DNA of 64,000 bases from positions 712,501-776,500 of the forward strand of contig NZ_CP050695.1 in NCBI RefSeq assembly GCF_012044895.1. The letters are read 5' to 3'. Below the pieces are notes generated by a model that was not told where the DNA came from, did no database searches, and saw nothing but the letters and a program-made list of their open reading frames with translations. Position 1 is the first letter of the stretch. The number at the start of each line of letters is the position of its first letter. The translations under genes and the position numbers were made by a program. Shown piece by piece: positions 38,881 to 47,688 of this stretch. Source of the DNA: Aquisalimonas sp. 2447. GTDB lineage: Bacteria > Pseudomonadota > Gammaproteobacteria > Nitrococcales > Aquisalimonadaceae.

Positions 38881-38954
38881 TGAGGGAGTGAAAAAGTGAA
38901 CTCCGTCACGTTTTCCCGGTGCCAGGCCGGAGGCGTGGCGCGCACGTCCGGGGA

Positions 38955-40538
38955 CTAGCTGGCCGCCACGTCCGACTGATCGAAGTATCGGGCCAGGTAC
39001 TCGTCGAAACTGATGGTTTCCGCCCGCTCGATGGCGGTCTGTTCCGCAAGTGAGGCACGGCCGGCCTCCTCGAAGCGGTGCCTGACCGCCTGTGACAGCG
39101 GGTGATTCTTGAATGCCTGTTCGTGGCGGCGGGACTGGCGCATGGCGAACTCGATGAAGTTCTCGTTGCCGGCGCGCATGCTGGCGAGTATCCGGGCCGA
39201 AGGGGTGCGTTCGGTGTCGCGGACGCTCTCGCGGTAAAGGCGCACGGCGTCGCCGTAGGGGGTGTCGTCCCGGGTCTGATCCAGCAGCTCGGCAATGCAC
39301 TCCAGATCGCTGCAGATCTCAGCGGCCCAGTCGCGCAGGTGGACCTGGCGGCCACCGTTGTCCAGGACCAGTTCCGGGTCGCGCCCGTAGCGCGCCACCT
39401 GACCCTGGTTGTGGTTGATGCTGCACTGCTCGCGGGCGGAGATCGGCGGACTGTCTTCCAGCAGGCAGTAGACCAGCAGCGCTTCCAGGAAGTGCAGCTG
39501 ACTGTCCACCACGCCCACCGGCGCGAACGGGTCCAGGTCCAGGGCGCGGATCTCGATGTATTCCACGCCGGCCCTGTGCAGTGCCCGGGACGGCCGTTCA
39601 CCGGAGCGGGCCACCGCCTTCGGCCGCACGAAGCTGTAGTACTCGTTCTCGATCTGCAGGGTATTGGTGTTCAGCTGCCGCCACTCGCCGTCCACCCGGG
39701 TGCCAATACGCGCCCATTCCTCGTCTTCCGTGAAGATGGCCCGTTCCAGGCTGCCGACGTAGGAATCGAGGTCGTTGAAGGAGATGCTCAGCGCCGCCTG
39801 GGCATTGTTCTTGTAGCCGATGTCACTCATCCGCAGAGAGGTGCCGAAGGGCTCGTAGAAGGTGTAGGCGTCGAACTCCTGGAAATCGACGTTGGTGCCG
39901 CCGGTGAACGACTTGCACACCGCCGGCGAGGCACCGAACAGGAACGGTACCAGCCAGCCGTAGCGCTGGAAGTTGCGGATCAGCCGGAAGTATGCGTCGG
40001 AGACAAAGGTCTGCCGGTCGCGCCGGTCACCCTCTTGCTCCTGCAGTACCGCCCAGAATTCGTCGCTGAACGAGTAATTGAAGTGGATGCCGGAGATGGC
40101 CTGCATGGCGCGACCGTAGCGCCAGTCGAGCCCGCGGCGGTAGACGTGTTTCATCCAGCCGACGTTGGATTCGCCGTACCAGGCGATGGGGATGCTGGCG
40201 TCACCGCCCACGATGCAGGGCATGCTGGTGGCCCACAGCAGTTCATCGCCGATGTTCTGGTAAGTGAACGTGTGCACGTCCTCGAGAAACGTCAGTACCC
40301 CGCTGATCTCCTGCACCGGTGGGGTGACGAACTCCAGCAGGGCCTCGGAGTAATCCGTGGTGATCCAGGGATGGGTCAGGCTGGAACCCAGAGCCGCCGG
40401 GTGCGGTGTCTGCGCGATGTGGCCGTCGCGGTCCACGCGCAGACTCTCCTTTTCCAGGCCTTTCAGGCTGCCTCTGAGGAGTCCCCGCTGGTGCGTGTTC
40501 AGGAGACCGGCCAGTCGTTTCTCAGCATTTCGGATCAT
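38955..40538 (-). CDS. gshA: Glutamate-cysteine ligase, class 1
   Basis: GshA joins glutamate and cysteine, the first step of glutathione synthesis. The 527-residue protein matches the gammaproteobacterial class: GLEKESLRVDRDG with the metal-binding Glu, TTDYSEALLEFVTPP, FNYSFSDEFW, GASPAVCKSF, DLDPFAPVGVV. ATG 40538 (MIRNAEKRLAGLL) is preferred over the first ATG at 40580. A glutathione synthetase gene is not in the window. It lies 104 bp after the quinone oxidoreductase gene. Confidence 0.95.
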   Translation of the reverse strand: MIRNAEKRLAGLLNTHQRGLLRGSLKGLEKESLRVDRDGHIAQTPHPAALGSSLTHPWITTDYSEALLEFVTPPVQEISGVLTFLEDVHTFTYQNIGDELLWATSMPCIVGGDASIPIAWYGESNVGWMKHVYRRGLDWRYGRAMQAISGIHFNYSFSDEFWAVLQEQEGDRRDRQTFVSDAYFRLIRNFQRYGWLVPFLFGASPAVCKSFTGGTNVDFQEFDAYTFYEPFGTSLRMSDIGYKNNAQAALSISFNDLDSYVGSLERAIFTEDEEWARIGTRVDGEWRQLNTNTLQIENEYYSFVRPKAVARSGERPSRALHRAGVEYIEIRALDLDPFAPVGVVDSQLHFLEALLVYCLLEDSPPISAREQCSINHNQGQVARYGRDPELVLDNGGRQVHLRDWAAEICSDLECIAELLDQTRDDTPYGDAVRLYRESVRDTERTPSARILASMRAGNENFIEFAMRQSRRHEQAFKNHPLSQAVRHRFEEAGRASLAEQTAIERAETISFDEYLARYFDQSDVAAS

Positions 40539-40642
40539 GCAGTCGTTACCCGCCCTCGTGCGCGAACCGGGATTGTGCATTTACTGGCGCGGAATTGGAA
40601 TGGCGGCCGCCGCGCGTGCCCGCGGTCAGCCGCCGCGGCGGC

Positions 40643-41629
40643 TCAGGTCTCGGTGGTCAGCACGATCTTGCCGGTGTGCTCGCCGGCCTCCATGCGCTGA
40701 TGCGCCTCAGGGGCCTGATCGAAGGGCAGCACCGTATCCACCACCGGCTTCAGACGGCCTTCGGCGAAGAAGGGCGCCAACCGGTCGCTGAAGAGCTGTG
40801 CCAGGGCGATGCGTCGCTCCACGGGCAGGGAGCGCATGGTCATGGCGCGCAGCGTCAGCCGCTTGAACAGCAGCATGCCCATGTTGATGTCGTCCTCCCG
40901 GCCCGCCATCAGGCCAACAACCACCTGGGTCCCTTCCGGGCGCAGGCACTCCATGTTCTCACGCAGCTGACCGCCGCCGCCCACCAGGTCGAGGATCACG
41001 TTGACCCCTTCGCCGGTGTGCTGGCGAATCGTCTCCAGTAGCGGCCCTTGCTCCTCGGCATGGGCGACGTCCAGCCCCCAGTGACGCACCTGCTCCAGGC
41101 GCTGGACACTGCGGCTCGTGCCCACCGTGCGGGCGCCGAAGGCCCGTGCCAGTTGCATGCCCGCGATGCCGATCCCGGAGGTGGCGGCGCGGATCAGGCA
41201 CCAGCCGCCGGGTTGCAGCCCTCCCTCCAGGAACAACGCGCGGTAGGCGGTAAGGAAGGCCTCGGGAATGGCCGCCGCATCGGTCAGGGAAATGGTGTCG
41301 GGAACAGTCAGGGTCTCGCGTTCGTGGACCACCAGCTGCTCGGCGTACGCGCCACCGCCGATGAGGCCCATGACGCGATCCCCCGGGCGACGTCCCTGGA
41401 CGTTGCTGCCCACGGCGTCAACGACACCGGCGTACTCCAGCCCCGGAACGTCCTGGCTGGCCCCGGCGGGGGCCGGGTAGAGGCCCTGGCGCTGAAGCAG
41501 GTCCGCCCGATTGAGGCCGGCTGCATGCACGCGCACCCGCACGTCGCTGGGTCCCATCTCCGGGGTTGGCGCGTCCTGCCACTCCAGCACGTCGGGCGCC
41601 CCGGCTTTGGTAATGGTCCACGCTTTCAT
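40643..41629 (-). CDS. Quinone oxidoreductase (MDR superfamily, PIG3-like)
   Basis: The 328-residue NADPH-dependent enzyme belongs to the zinc-free quinone oxidoreductases of the medium-chain family: RVHAAGLNRADLLQRQGLYP, GLEYAGVVDAVG, ATSGIGIAGMQLARAFGARTVGT for the cofactor, and NVILDLVGGGGQL. The NRADLLQRQG form is that of TP53I3/PIG3-like proteins. ATG 41629 follows GAGG; the longer frame is not supported. Confidence 0.9.
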   Translation of the reverse strand: MKAWTITKAGAPDVLEWQDAPTPEMGPSDVRVRVHAAGLNRADLLQRQGLYPAPAGASQDVPGLEYAGVVDAVGSNVQGRRPGDRVMGLIGGGAYAEQLVVHERETLTVPDTISLTDAAAIPEAFLTAYRALFLEGGLQPGGWCLIRAATSGIGIAGMQLARAFGARTVGTSRSVQRLEQVRHWGLDVAHAEEQGPLLETIRQHTGEGVNVILDLVGGGGQLRENMECLRPEGTQVVVGLMAGREDDINMGMLLFKRLTLRAMTMRSLPVERRIALAQLFSDRLAPFFAEGRLKPVVDTVLPFDQAPEAHQRMEAGEHTGKIVLTTET

Positions 41630-41804
41630 GAGTTCTGCCTCCGTCGGCAACGAGGGGGTCGGAAATAACTGCCAGCCGGTCAGTGTCGACGTACGGCCCG
41701 CAGGCGTCAACGAAATGCGTGTGGGCGGTGCCCTTTGCGTTTATCTCCTGAAAGGTTAGTACCTGCCAGGGCGTGAACTGACGCACATTGACGCGCTTCT
41801 CTTG

Positions 41805-41833
41805 TTGTGGTGAGACGGCAAACGAAGTATATT
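41805..41833 (+). promoter_or_regulatory. Candidate sigma-70 promoter of the GNAT gene
   Basis: TTGTGG (41805-41810) and TATATT (41828-41833) are separated by 17 bp, 43 bp before the GNAT start. The -10 hexamer matches 5 of 6 positions, the -35 only weakly. The whole stretch is noticeably AT-richer than its surroundings. Confidence 0.4.
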
Positions 41834-41875
41834 GCGTTGCAGCAATAAACAGACTTGTCTATCTTGGTGATGACG

Positions 41876-42466
41876 ATGACGCAGTCCCTGCTTTTCCCGA
41901 TGCCCTGGAGCGACGAACCGGTGATTCGCCGGTTGTGGTCCGGTGAGCGCACGCTCTGGCGCGAACATCTCCTCCGGCTCGACGCGCAGGCGCGCCGGGA
42001 CCGCTTCGCGGGCCTGGTCAGCGATGCGTTCATCCGGCGTTACTGCGACGAGGCCGACCCCTTCACTCAGGAGCTCTTCGGCGCCTTCGTGGACGGTGAG
42101 CTACGAGCGGTGGGCGAGTTTGCCCTGCTGGATCGCGACTGGCCCCGTCGCGCCGAGCTGGCTTTCAGCGTCGAGGGACCGTGGCAGAACCAGGGCCTGG
42201 GCAGTACTCTGTTCCGCCGACTGCTGGTGCACGCCCGCAACCTCTCCGTCAGCCGCGCCTTCATCATCTCCGAGCCGGGTAACGCGCGCATGCACCGCAT
42301 TGCCCGCAAGCACGGCATGACGCTGACGCTGGACGCGGACGAGATCGCCGGTCGACTGGAACTGGTGGGGCCGTCGTACTTCTCGGTGATGGAGGAGGTG
42401 GTGGAAGAGGGCGTTGCGTTCTGGCGGCAGACGCCGGATCTGCGCACGATCAGCCTCGGCCGCTGA
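41876..42466 (+). CDS. GNAT-family N-acetyltransferase
   Basis: The 196-residue protein has a GNAT core: GELRAVGEFALLDRDWPRRAELAFSVEGPWQNQGLGSTLFRRLL, in which QNQGLG is the acetyl-CoA pyrophosphate loop, and NARMHRIARKHGM as the conserved later part. The substrate is unknown. Three starts are close together (41855 TTG, 41870 ATG, 41876 ATG); the last has GGTGA at a normal distance. It is monocistronic by spacing. Confidence 0.85.
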   Translation: MTQSLLFPMPWSDEPVIRRLWSGERTLWREHLLRLDAQARRDRFAGLVSDAFIRRYCDEADPFTQELFGAFVDGELRAVGEFALLDRDWPRRAELAFSVEGPWQNQGLGSTLFRRLLVHARNLSVSRAFIISEPGNARMHRIARKHGMTLTLDADEIAGRLELVGPSYFSVMEEVVEEGVAFWRQTPDLRTISLGR

Positions 42467-42498
42467 CGCGGCGTCGGCTTGCCCCCTCGGGATGTCCC

Positions 42499-43050
42499 TC
42501 AGAGCATCCCGGTCTGCAGCTTGGCCGCGTCGGTCATCATTTCCGCGGACCAGGGCGGATCGAACACCAGGTCCACGTTGCAGCGTTCAATCGTGGGCAC
42601 CAGTTCCACCTTGTGCTTGACGTCGCTGGCGATGATGTCGCCCATGCCGCAACCGGGGGCGGTGAGAGTCATCTGAATGTCCACCTGGCGCCGGTTCTCG
42701 TCGAGCCGGCGAATCTCGCAGTGGTAGACCAGCCCCAGTTCGACGATGTCGATGGGAATCTCCGGGTCGAAGCAGGTGTGCATCTGGTCCCACACCAGGT
42801 TCTCAACGTCCTGATCGGAGGCGCCATCCGGCAGCTCCGGCAGCGGTGTCGGCTCCTTGCCGATGGCGTCTGCGTCCACCCCCGCAATCCGGAACAGATT
42901 GCCCTGGATGTACACCGTGTAGCTGCCACCCAGCGCCTGCGTGATGACACCTTCGACGCCTTCCGGGATGGTTCCGGAGTCGCCCGCCGGGATGACCACC
43001 GCATCGCAGTCGCGGTTGAAAATGACGGGTTCGCCGCCTGGGCTGTACAT
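42499..43050 (-). CDS. sufT: SufT-like Fe-S cluster assembly factor (DUF59)
   Basis: The 183-residue protein matches stand-alone SufT proteins, which help mature Fe-S proteins. An N-terminal part (VIFNRDCDAVVIPAGDSGTIPEGVEGVITQALGGSYTVYIQGNLFRI) precedes the DUF59/MIP18 domain (VWDQMHTCFDPEIPIDIVELGLVY; TLTAPGCGMGD with the conserved Cys). ATG 43050 follows GGAGGAT. No other suf gene is near it. Confidence 0.9.
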   Translation of the reverse strand: MYSPGGEPVIFNRDCDAVVIPAGDSGTIPEGVEGVITQALGGSYTVYIQGNLFRIAGVDADAIGKEPTPLPELPDGASDQDVENLVWDQMHTCFDPEIPIDIVELGLVYHCEIRRLDENRRQVDIQMTLTAPGCGMGDIIASDVKHKVELVPTIERCNVDLVFDPPWSAEMMTDAAKLQTGML

Positions 43051-43216
43051 GGATATCCTCCGACTACCGGCTAAACCGTACCGTTCTGGTCCGGTATTGT
43101 ATCAGTGCCTATAGTGTCCGTGTGAATACACCGCTCCGCGCAGCGGTGGTTGCAATTTCGCCGACGGTACCCGACCGTAATCGTCGCCACCAGGACAGGA
43201 ACGGGGAGCGAACATC

Positions 43217-44392
43217 ATGTGGAACCGCGATGGCGGACGGCGCAGGCAGTGGCGTGTCGCCGTGCTGCCCGGTGACGGGATCGGCCCGGAAGTCATGGCC
43301 GTGACGCTCAAGGCGTTGCGGGCGCTTTCGGAGCAGGGCGGGCCGGACATGGCCCTGGAAGAGCTGCCGTGGCCGTCCCATCAGTGGCATCGGCAAAACG
43401 GCCAGATGATGCCCGACGATTGGAAGGAGACCCTGGCCGGCTACGATGCCATCCTGCTGGGCGCTCTGGGGGATCCCGGTCCCACCAGTGATCCCCAGCG
43501 CTACCTGCTCTCCGATGCCGTCTCGCTGGCTCCGCTGCTTGATATCCGCAAGGGCTTCGATCAATGGGCCTGCGAGCGCCCGGCCATCCTCCTTGAGGGC
43601 GCGCCGAAGTACCTGGCGGACGAGCGCGCGCGGGATCTCGACATGCTGGTGATCCGGGAGAACAGCGAGGGCGAGTACGTTGGTCAGGGTGGACGTCTGG
43701 CGCCGGGCACGGCGCGGGAAGTCGCCACGCAGATGGAGGTGTTCACCCGGGCCGGTGCCGAGCGCATCTTCCGCCACGCCTTCGAGCGTGCCGCGGCCCG
43801 GGCCGCCGAGCGTGAGGCAGGCACACGCCGCAACCGCGAGTTTCCCCTGCCCGGTGGTGGCACGGCACGCGCCCAGGTGTGCCTGGTTACCAAGCGCAAC
43901 GCCCTGCGTTACTGGGGCGAGATGTACACCGAGGTGTTCGCGGAGGTGGCTGCCGATTACCCCGGTATTGCCACCCACCACGAGCTGGTGGATGCCGCCT
44001 GCATGAAATTCGTCATGAGCCCCTGGCAGTTCGACGTGGTGGTTGCCAGCAATCTGCAGGGCGACATACTCACCGATCTTGCCGCGGTGCTCAGCGGCGG
44101 TATGGGCGTCGCCCCGTCCTGCAATCTGAATCCGGCAGACCGGCGTCAGCCGCCGATGTTCGAGCCCACCCACGGTAGCGCTCCGGACATTGCCGGGCAC
44201 AACCTGGCCGGTCCTCAGGCAATGCTCCTCACCGGTGCCATGCTGCTGGACTGGATGGGCGAAGAGGAGCCACGGGCGGCGACGGCGGCCCGGCGGCTGC
44301 GCGAGGCAGTGGAGTCCGACCTGCAGGTGCACGGCACCATGCAACGGGAGACCACCGCCATCGGCGACGCGGTGCTTGCCGCCCTGGCCTGA
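43217..44392 (+). CDS. Isocitrate/isopropylmalate dehydrogenase family, D-malate/tartrate dehydrogenase-like
   Basis: The 391-residue enzyme is a beta-decarboxylating dehydrogenase. It has VLPGDGIGPEV, the substrate loop VIRENSEGEYVGQGGR (the form seen in D-malate and tartrate dehydrogenases rather than LeuB), VASNLQGDILTDLAAVLSGGMGVAPS and FEPTHGSAPDIAGHN for NAD. No leuCD genes are near, so leucine synthesis is not supported. ATG 43217 follows GGGGAG. Confidence 0.87.
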   Translation: MWNRDGGRRRQWRVAVLPGDGIGPEVMAVTLKALRALSEQGGPDMALEELPWPSHQWHRQNGQMMPDDWKETLAGYDAILLGALGDPGPTSDPQRYLLSDAVSLAPLLDIRKGFDQWACERPAILLEGAPKYLADERARDLDMLVIRENSEGEYVGQGGRLAPGTAREVATQMEVFTRAGAERIFRHAFERAAARAAEREAGTRRNREFPLPGGGTARAQVCLVTKRNALRYWGEMYTEVFAEVAADYPGIATHHELVDAACMKFVMSPWQFDVVVASNLQGDILTDLAAVLSGGMGVAPSCNLNPADRRQPPMFEPTHGSAPDIAGHNLAGPQAMLLTGAMLLDWMGEEEPRAATAARRLREAVESDLQVHGTMQRETTAIGDAVLAALA

Positions 44393-44432
44393 GCAGGGCC
44401 GCCATGGCGCCGCAGGCGCGGAGTTACCCGGT

Positions 44433-44462
44433 TTGAAGGCCCGCAAAAGGCGGGTGTACACT
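44433..44462 (+). promoter_or_regulatory. Candidate promoter with internal palindrome before the class III aminotransferase
   Basis: TTGAAG (44433-44438) and TACACT (44457-44462) are 18 bp apart and the start codon is 30 bp further. The spacer holds CCCGC-AAAAG-GCGGG, a perfect short palindrome that a regulator could use. Confidence 0.4.
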
Positions 44463-44492
44463 CGTTGCTCAATTCTTCCCGAGGAGGTATCC

Positions 44493-45764
44493 ATGGCCCA
44501 CGAACCCGGTCACATCACGCCGCTGATGAAGCAATCGTCCGGTATTACGGCGACCCGTGGCGAGGGCATGTACCTCTTTGACGAGTCCGGCAAGCGCTAC
44601 ATGGACTTCAGCTCCGGGATCGGCGTCACCGGCACCGGCCACTGCCACCCCAAGGTGGTGGCGGCGGCGCAGAAGCAGGTGGAGACGCTGATCCACGGTC
44701 AGTACGCGATCATGAAGCATCCGCCAATGAAGGAACTGGCGGAGAAGCTTGGCGAGCGCATGCCGGATGACCTCAACTCCATTTTCTTCTCCAACGCTGG
44801 TACCGAGGCGGTGGAGGCGTCCATTCGCCTGGTGCGTCAGGCCACCGGGCGGCCGAATATCATTACCTTCCAGGGGTGTTTCCACGGCCGCACCATGGGT
44901 TCCCTGTCCACGACCACCTCCAGCGTCGGTCTGCGTGCCGGGGTGGCGCCGTTGATGGGCGGCGTCGTGGTGGCGCCGTTTCCGAACACCTACCGGCTGC
45001 GCATGGACGAGAAGACCGCCACGGAGTTCTGCCTGCGGGAGCTGGACAACATCCTGCACACCCAGTCGGCGCCGCAGGAAACGGCGGCCATGATCATCGA
45101 GCCCATCCAGGGCGAGTCCGGTTACGTGCCGGCCAACACCGCCTTCATGCAGGGCCTGCGCGAGATCTGCGATCGCCACGGCATCCTGCTGGTGATGGAC
45201 GAGGTGCAGTCGGGCTACGGCCGCTCCGGGCTGTTCTGGGGGCACCAGCACTACGACGTGACGCCGGACGTGGTGATCACCGCCAAGGGTCTCGCCAGCG
45301 GTTTTCCGCTGTCGGCCATGGCGGCGCGCCGGGAGGTCATGGAGAAGGGCTGGCCCGGCTCCCAGGGTGGTACCTACGGTGGCAACGCCGTGGCCTGCGC
45401 CGCTGCCCTGGCCACTCTGGAGGTTTTCGACGACGAAGGCCTGGTGGACAACGCCGCGACCCAGGGGGCGCGGCTGCGCAAGCAGCTGGACCAGCTCAAG
45501 GCGGAGAATCCGGCCATCGGCGATGTGCGCGGTGAGGGCCTGATGCTGGGAACGGAAATGGTTGACGCCGACGGTAACCCCGACGGTCAGCGTGCCATGC
45601 GCATTCTCCAGGAAGCGGAGAAGCGGGGGCTGTTGATGATCCGTTGCGGGGCCTATGGGGGGCAGATCGTCCGCTGGTTGCCGCCACTGATCGTCAATGG
45701 CGAGCAGATCGACGAAGGGGTGAGCATCTTTGCCGAGGCGCTGAACGCCTCGGCGCAGGGCTGA
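44493..45764 (+). CDS. Class III aminotransferase, 4-aminobutyrate aminotransferase-like
   Basis: The 423-residue PLP enzyme has FFSNAGTEAVEASIRLVR, the conserved FHGRTMGSL, MDEVQSGYGRSG with Asp236, and VITAKGLASGFPLSAM with Lys265 as the Schiff-base residue. It is closest in form to omega-aminotransferases acting on GABA or acetylornithine. A succinate-semialdehyde dehydrogenase-like gene 2 kb away would complete GABA breakdown, but it is on the other strand. The strong GAGGAGG site fixes the start. Confidence 0.9.
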   Translation: MAHEPGHITPLMKQSSGITATRGEGMYLFDESGKRYMDFSSGIGVTGTGHCHPKVVAAAQKQVETLIHGQYAIMKHPPMKELAEKLGERMPDDLNSIFFSNAGTEAVEASIRLVRQATGRPNIITFQGCFHGRTMGSLSTTTSSVGLRAGVAPLMGGVVVAPFPNTYRLRMDEKTATEFCLRELDNILHTQSAPQETAAMIIEPIQGESGYVPANTAFMQGLREICDRHGILLVMDEVQSGYGRSGLFWGHQHYDVTPDVVITAKGLASGFPLSAMAARREVMEKGWPGSQGGTYGGNAVACAAALATLEVFDDEGLVDNAATQGARLRKQLDQLKAENPAIGDVRGEGLMLGTEMVDADGNPDGQRAMRILQEAEKRGLLMIRCGAYGGQIVRWLPPLIVNGEQIDEGVSIFAEALNASAQG

Positions 45765-45783
45765 ATCGCCGGGGTGACAATGG

Positions 45784-45817
45784 AGCCGGTTGACGGAAAT
45801 GGCGCAACCGGCTTTTT
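45784..45817 (+). terminator. Rho-independent terminator after the class III aminotransferase gene
   Basis: AGCCGGTTG (45784-45792) and CAACCGGCT (45805-45813) form a perfect 9-bp stem around 12 bases, and the stem runs into TTTTT. It lies 20 bp after the stop codon. Confidence 0.88.
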
Positions 45818-45928
45818 ACGATCAGCTGTCGAGCAGTTCGCGCGAGCAATGCGGAACCTGCCCGACATACACTGAACAGGGGCGGCCGGGCACGACGCCG
45901 CAGGTTTCACCAAGGGGTATCACGATCC

Positions 45929-46603
45929 ATGGATCTAGCTTCCATTCGCAATGCCTATCGCCGTTACGCCAATCACTATGACCGCGTTTTCGGCCCGGTC
46001 TTTGCCCAGGGGCGGAAGTTCGCCATCGAGGTGCTTAACCAGAAGCCCGGACAACGCATCCTCGAGGTGGGTGTCGGCACCGGGCTGTCGTTGCCGGCCT
46101 ACGATCCGCGAACCCGGGTGGTGGGCATCGATATCTCCCCGGAGATGCTGGACAAGGCCCGGGAGCGCGTGAAGGCGGAGTGTGACGGGCACCAGGTGGA
46201 AGATCTGCTAGTGATGGATGCAGAGAATCTGGACTTTCCGGATGCCAGCTTCGACAGCATTGCCTGCATGTACGTGGCGTCGGTCGTTCCACATCCGGAC
46301 CGCCTGATCAGCGAAATGCGGCGAGTCTGCAAGCCAGGGGGCGACATCCTCATTGTTAACCACTTTGCGTCCCGCAATCCGGTGTTGCGCGGGCTGGAGA
46401 AGGGGCTGCGGCCGCTGTCGAAACTGGTGGGCTTTCGTCCGGACATGGATCTGGATACGCTGCCCGACCACGACGGATTCGAGCGCCTGTCGGTGCGCAA
46501 GGCCAATCTGTTCGGTTACTGGAAACTGGTGCATTACCGTAACGGCGGGGAGGTGGCGGAGACCATCGAAACCGACGCGCCGCGGGCGGTTGCCAGCAAG
46601 TAG
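45929..46603 (+). CDS. pmtA: Class I SAM methyltransferase, Rhodobacter-type phosphatidylethanolamine N-methyltransferase
   Basis: The 224-residue protein has the SAM motif ILEVGVGTGLSLPAY (about 44-58), VGIDISPEMLDKAR and the family's N-terminus YRRYANHYDRVFGPVFAQGRKFAIEVL. The last two agree with PmtA of Rhodobacter, which methylates phosphatidylethanolamine to phosphatidylcholine. Related ubiquinone methyltransferases (UbiE) share the SAM motif but not the FGPVF segment. It has its own upstream region after the terminator. Confidence 0.8.
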   Translation: MDLASIRNAYRRYANHYDRVFGPVFAQGRKFAIEVLNQKPGQRILEVGVGTGLSLPAYDPRTRVVGIDISPEMLDKARERVKAECDGHQVEDLLVMDAENLDFPDASFDSIACMYVASVVPHPDRLISEMRRVCKPGGDILIVNHFASRNPVLRGLEKGLRPLSKLVGFRPDMDLDTLPDHDGFERLSVRKANLFGYWKLVHYRNGGEVAETIETDAPRAVASK

Positions 46604-46683
46604 CGTCTTCGCTCCCCTTTCGGCGCACTTCGGGGGCGGGAGACTAGCGGGCCGGAGCCTCAACGCGCAGCGCGAGCCATGCC

Positions 46684-47616
46684 GTGAACGCCGTTCTGAC
46701 CATTGCCCTGCCGTTCTTCGCCCTGATCTTCACGGGCATGCTGGCGGGACGTACGCGCCTGATGCCCGGCGAGACCATCTCCGGGCTCAACACCTTCGTA
46801 TTCTTCTTCGCCCTGCCGGCGTTGCTGTTCAGCAGCATTGCCGATGCGCCGGTGGAGGACCTGAGAGACCCGGCGCTATTCCTGGCATGGCTGCTCCCGG
46901 GGCTCGTGCTCTTCGGCCTCACCTACTGGCTTGCCGGTCTGGTGTTCGGCGGCGGCGCCGGGAAGCGTGCCATCCAGGCGCTTGCGGCGTCTTTCGCCAA
47001 CGTCGGTTTCGTCGGTCTGCCGCTGGTGATTGCAGCCCTGGGCACCGGCGCCACGCCGGCGGCGGCAGTGGTGATCGTGGTGGATACGGCCATCCTGATC
47101 GGCGTGGCCACGGCCATCATCGAGGTGGATCGTGGCGGCCGGGGCGGTCTCGGTCGCGCCGTGCGGACGGCTACTCTGGGCGTGGTTCGCAACCCCCTGA
47201 TCGTGGCTTCAGTGCTCGGTGTCGGGGTGAGCGTGGCCACGGTGCCGTTGCCGGAACCGGTGTTCGCCTACCTGGAACTGTTGGGTAGTGCCGCCGGTCC
47301 GGCGGCCCTGTTCGCCCTGGGTGCGACGCTTGCGCGTCAGCCTCTGGGGGAGCAGGCGGTGGAGACCGGCCTGCTGGTGGTGCTGAAGCTGGTGGTCCAC
47401 CCGCTGCTGGTCTGGGGCGCGACTGTCATGCTCGGTGTGCCGCCGGTGGGTCAGGCGGCGCTGATCATCATGGCGTCCCTGCCCGTGGCCGCCAACGTCT
47501 ACGTGCTGGCGCAGCGGTATCAGGTGAATGTCTCCGGCGCCTCGTCGGTGATCCTGGTTTCCACCGTCTTCGCCGTTGCCACCGTCTCCCTGGTGCTGCA
47601 CCTGCTTTTGTCCTGA
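46684..47616 (+). CDS. AEC-family (auxin efflux carrier-like) transporter
   Basis: The 310-residue protein has about ten membrane helices and the AEC pattern: ALPFFALIFTGMLAGRTRLM, FFFALPALLFSSIAD, FANVGFVGLPLVIAALG, and the C-terminal half beginning after VVRNPLIVASVLGVG. Bacterial members export or import organic acids such as malate or malonate. The start is GTG 46684, because the ATG just before it runs at once into a stop. Confidence 0.9.
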   Translation: MNAVLTIALPFFALIFTGMLAGRTRLMPGETISGLNTFVFFFALPALLFSSIADAPVEDLRDPALFLAWLLPGLVLFGLTYWLAGLVFGGGAGKRAIQALAASFANVGFVGLPLVIAALGTGATPAAAVVIVVDTAILIGVATAIIEVDRGGRGGLGRAVRTATLGVVRNPLIVASVLGVGVSVATVPLPEPVFAYLELLGSAAGPAALFALGATLARQPLGEQAVETGLLVVLKLVVHPLLVWGATVMLGVPPVGQAALIIMASLPVAANVYVLAQRYQVNVSGASSVILVSTVFAVATVSLVLHLLLS

Positions 47617-47630
47617 GACGCCGCCAACGC

Positions 47631-47667
47631 ACTGCGCCCTGCCGGAGCAGGGCGCAGTGATCGCCTT
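47631..47667. terminator. Bidirectional terminator hairpin between convergent genes
   Basis: ACTGCGCCCTGC (47631-47642) and GCAGGGCGCAGT (47647-47658) form a perfect 12-bp stem with a CGGA loop, and a TTTT follows at 47664-47667. It lies between the AEC transporter gene and the convergent aldehyde dehydrogenase gene. Confidence 0.75.
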
Positions 47668-47688
47668 TTGCGGAGATCCTTTCGGGAA

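Noticed and set aside
43110-43115. TATAGT as a -10 element for the dehydrogenase gene at 43217
   Set aside because: The hexamer is good, but no acceptable -35 lies 16-18 bp upstream and the distance to the start is over 100 bp.
43217-44392. 3-isopropylmalate dehydrogenase (leuB)
   Set aside because: The substrate loop reads ENSEGEYVGQGGR as in D-malate/tartrate enzymes, and leuC/leuD are not nearby.
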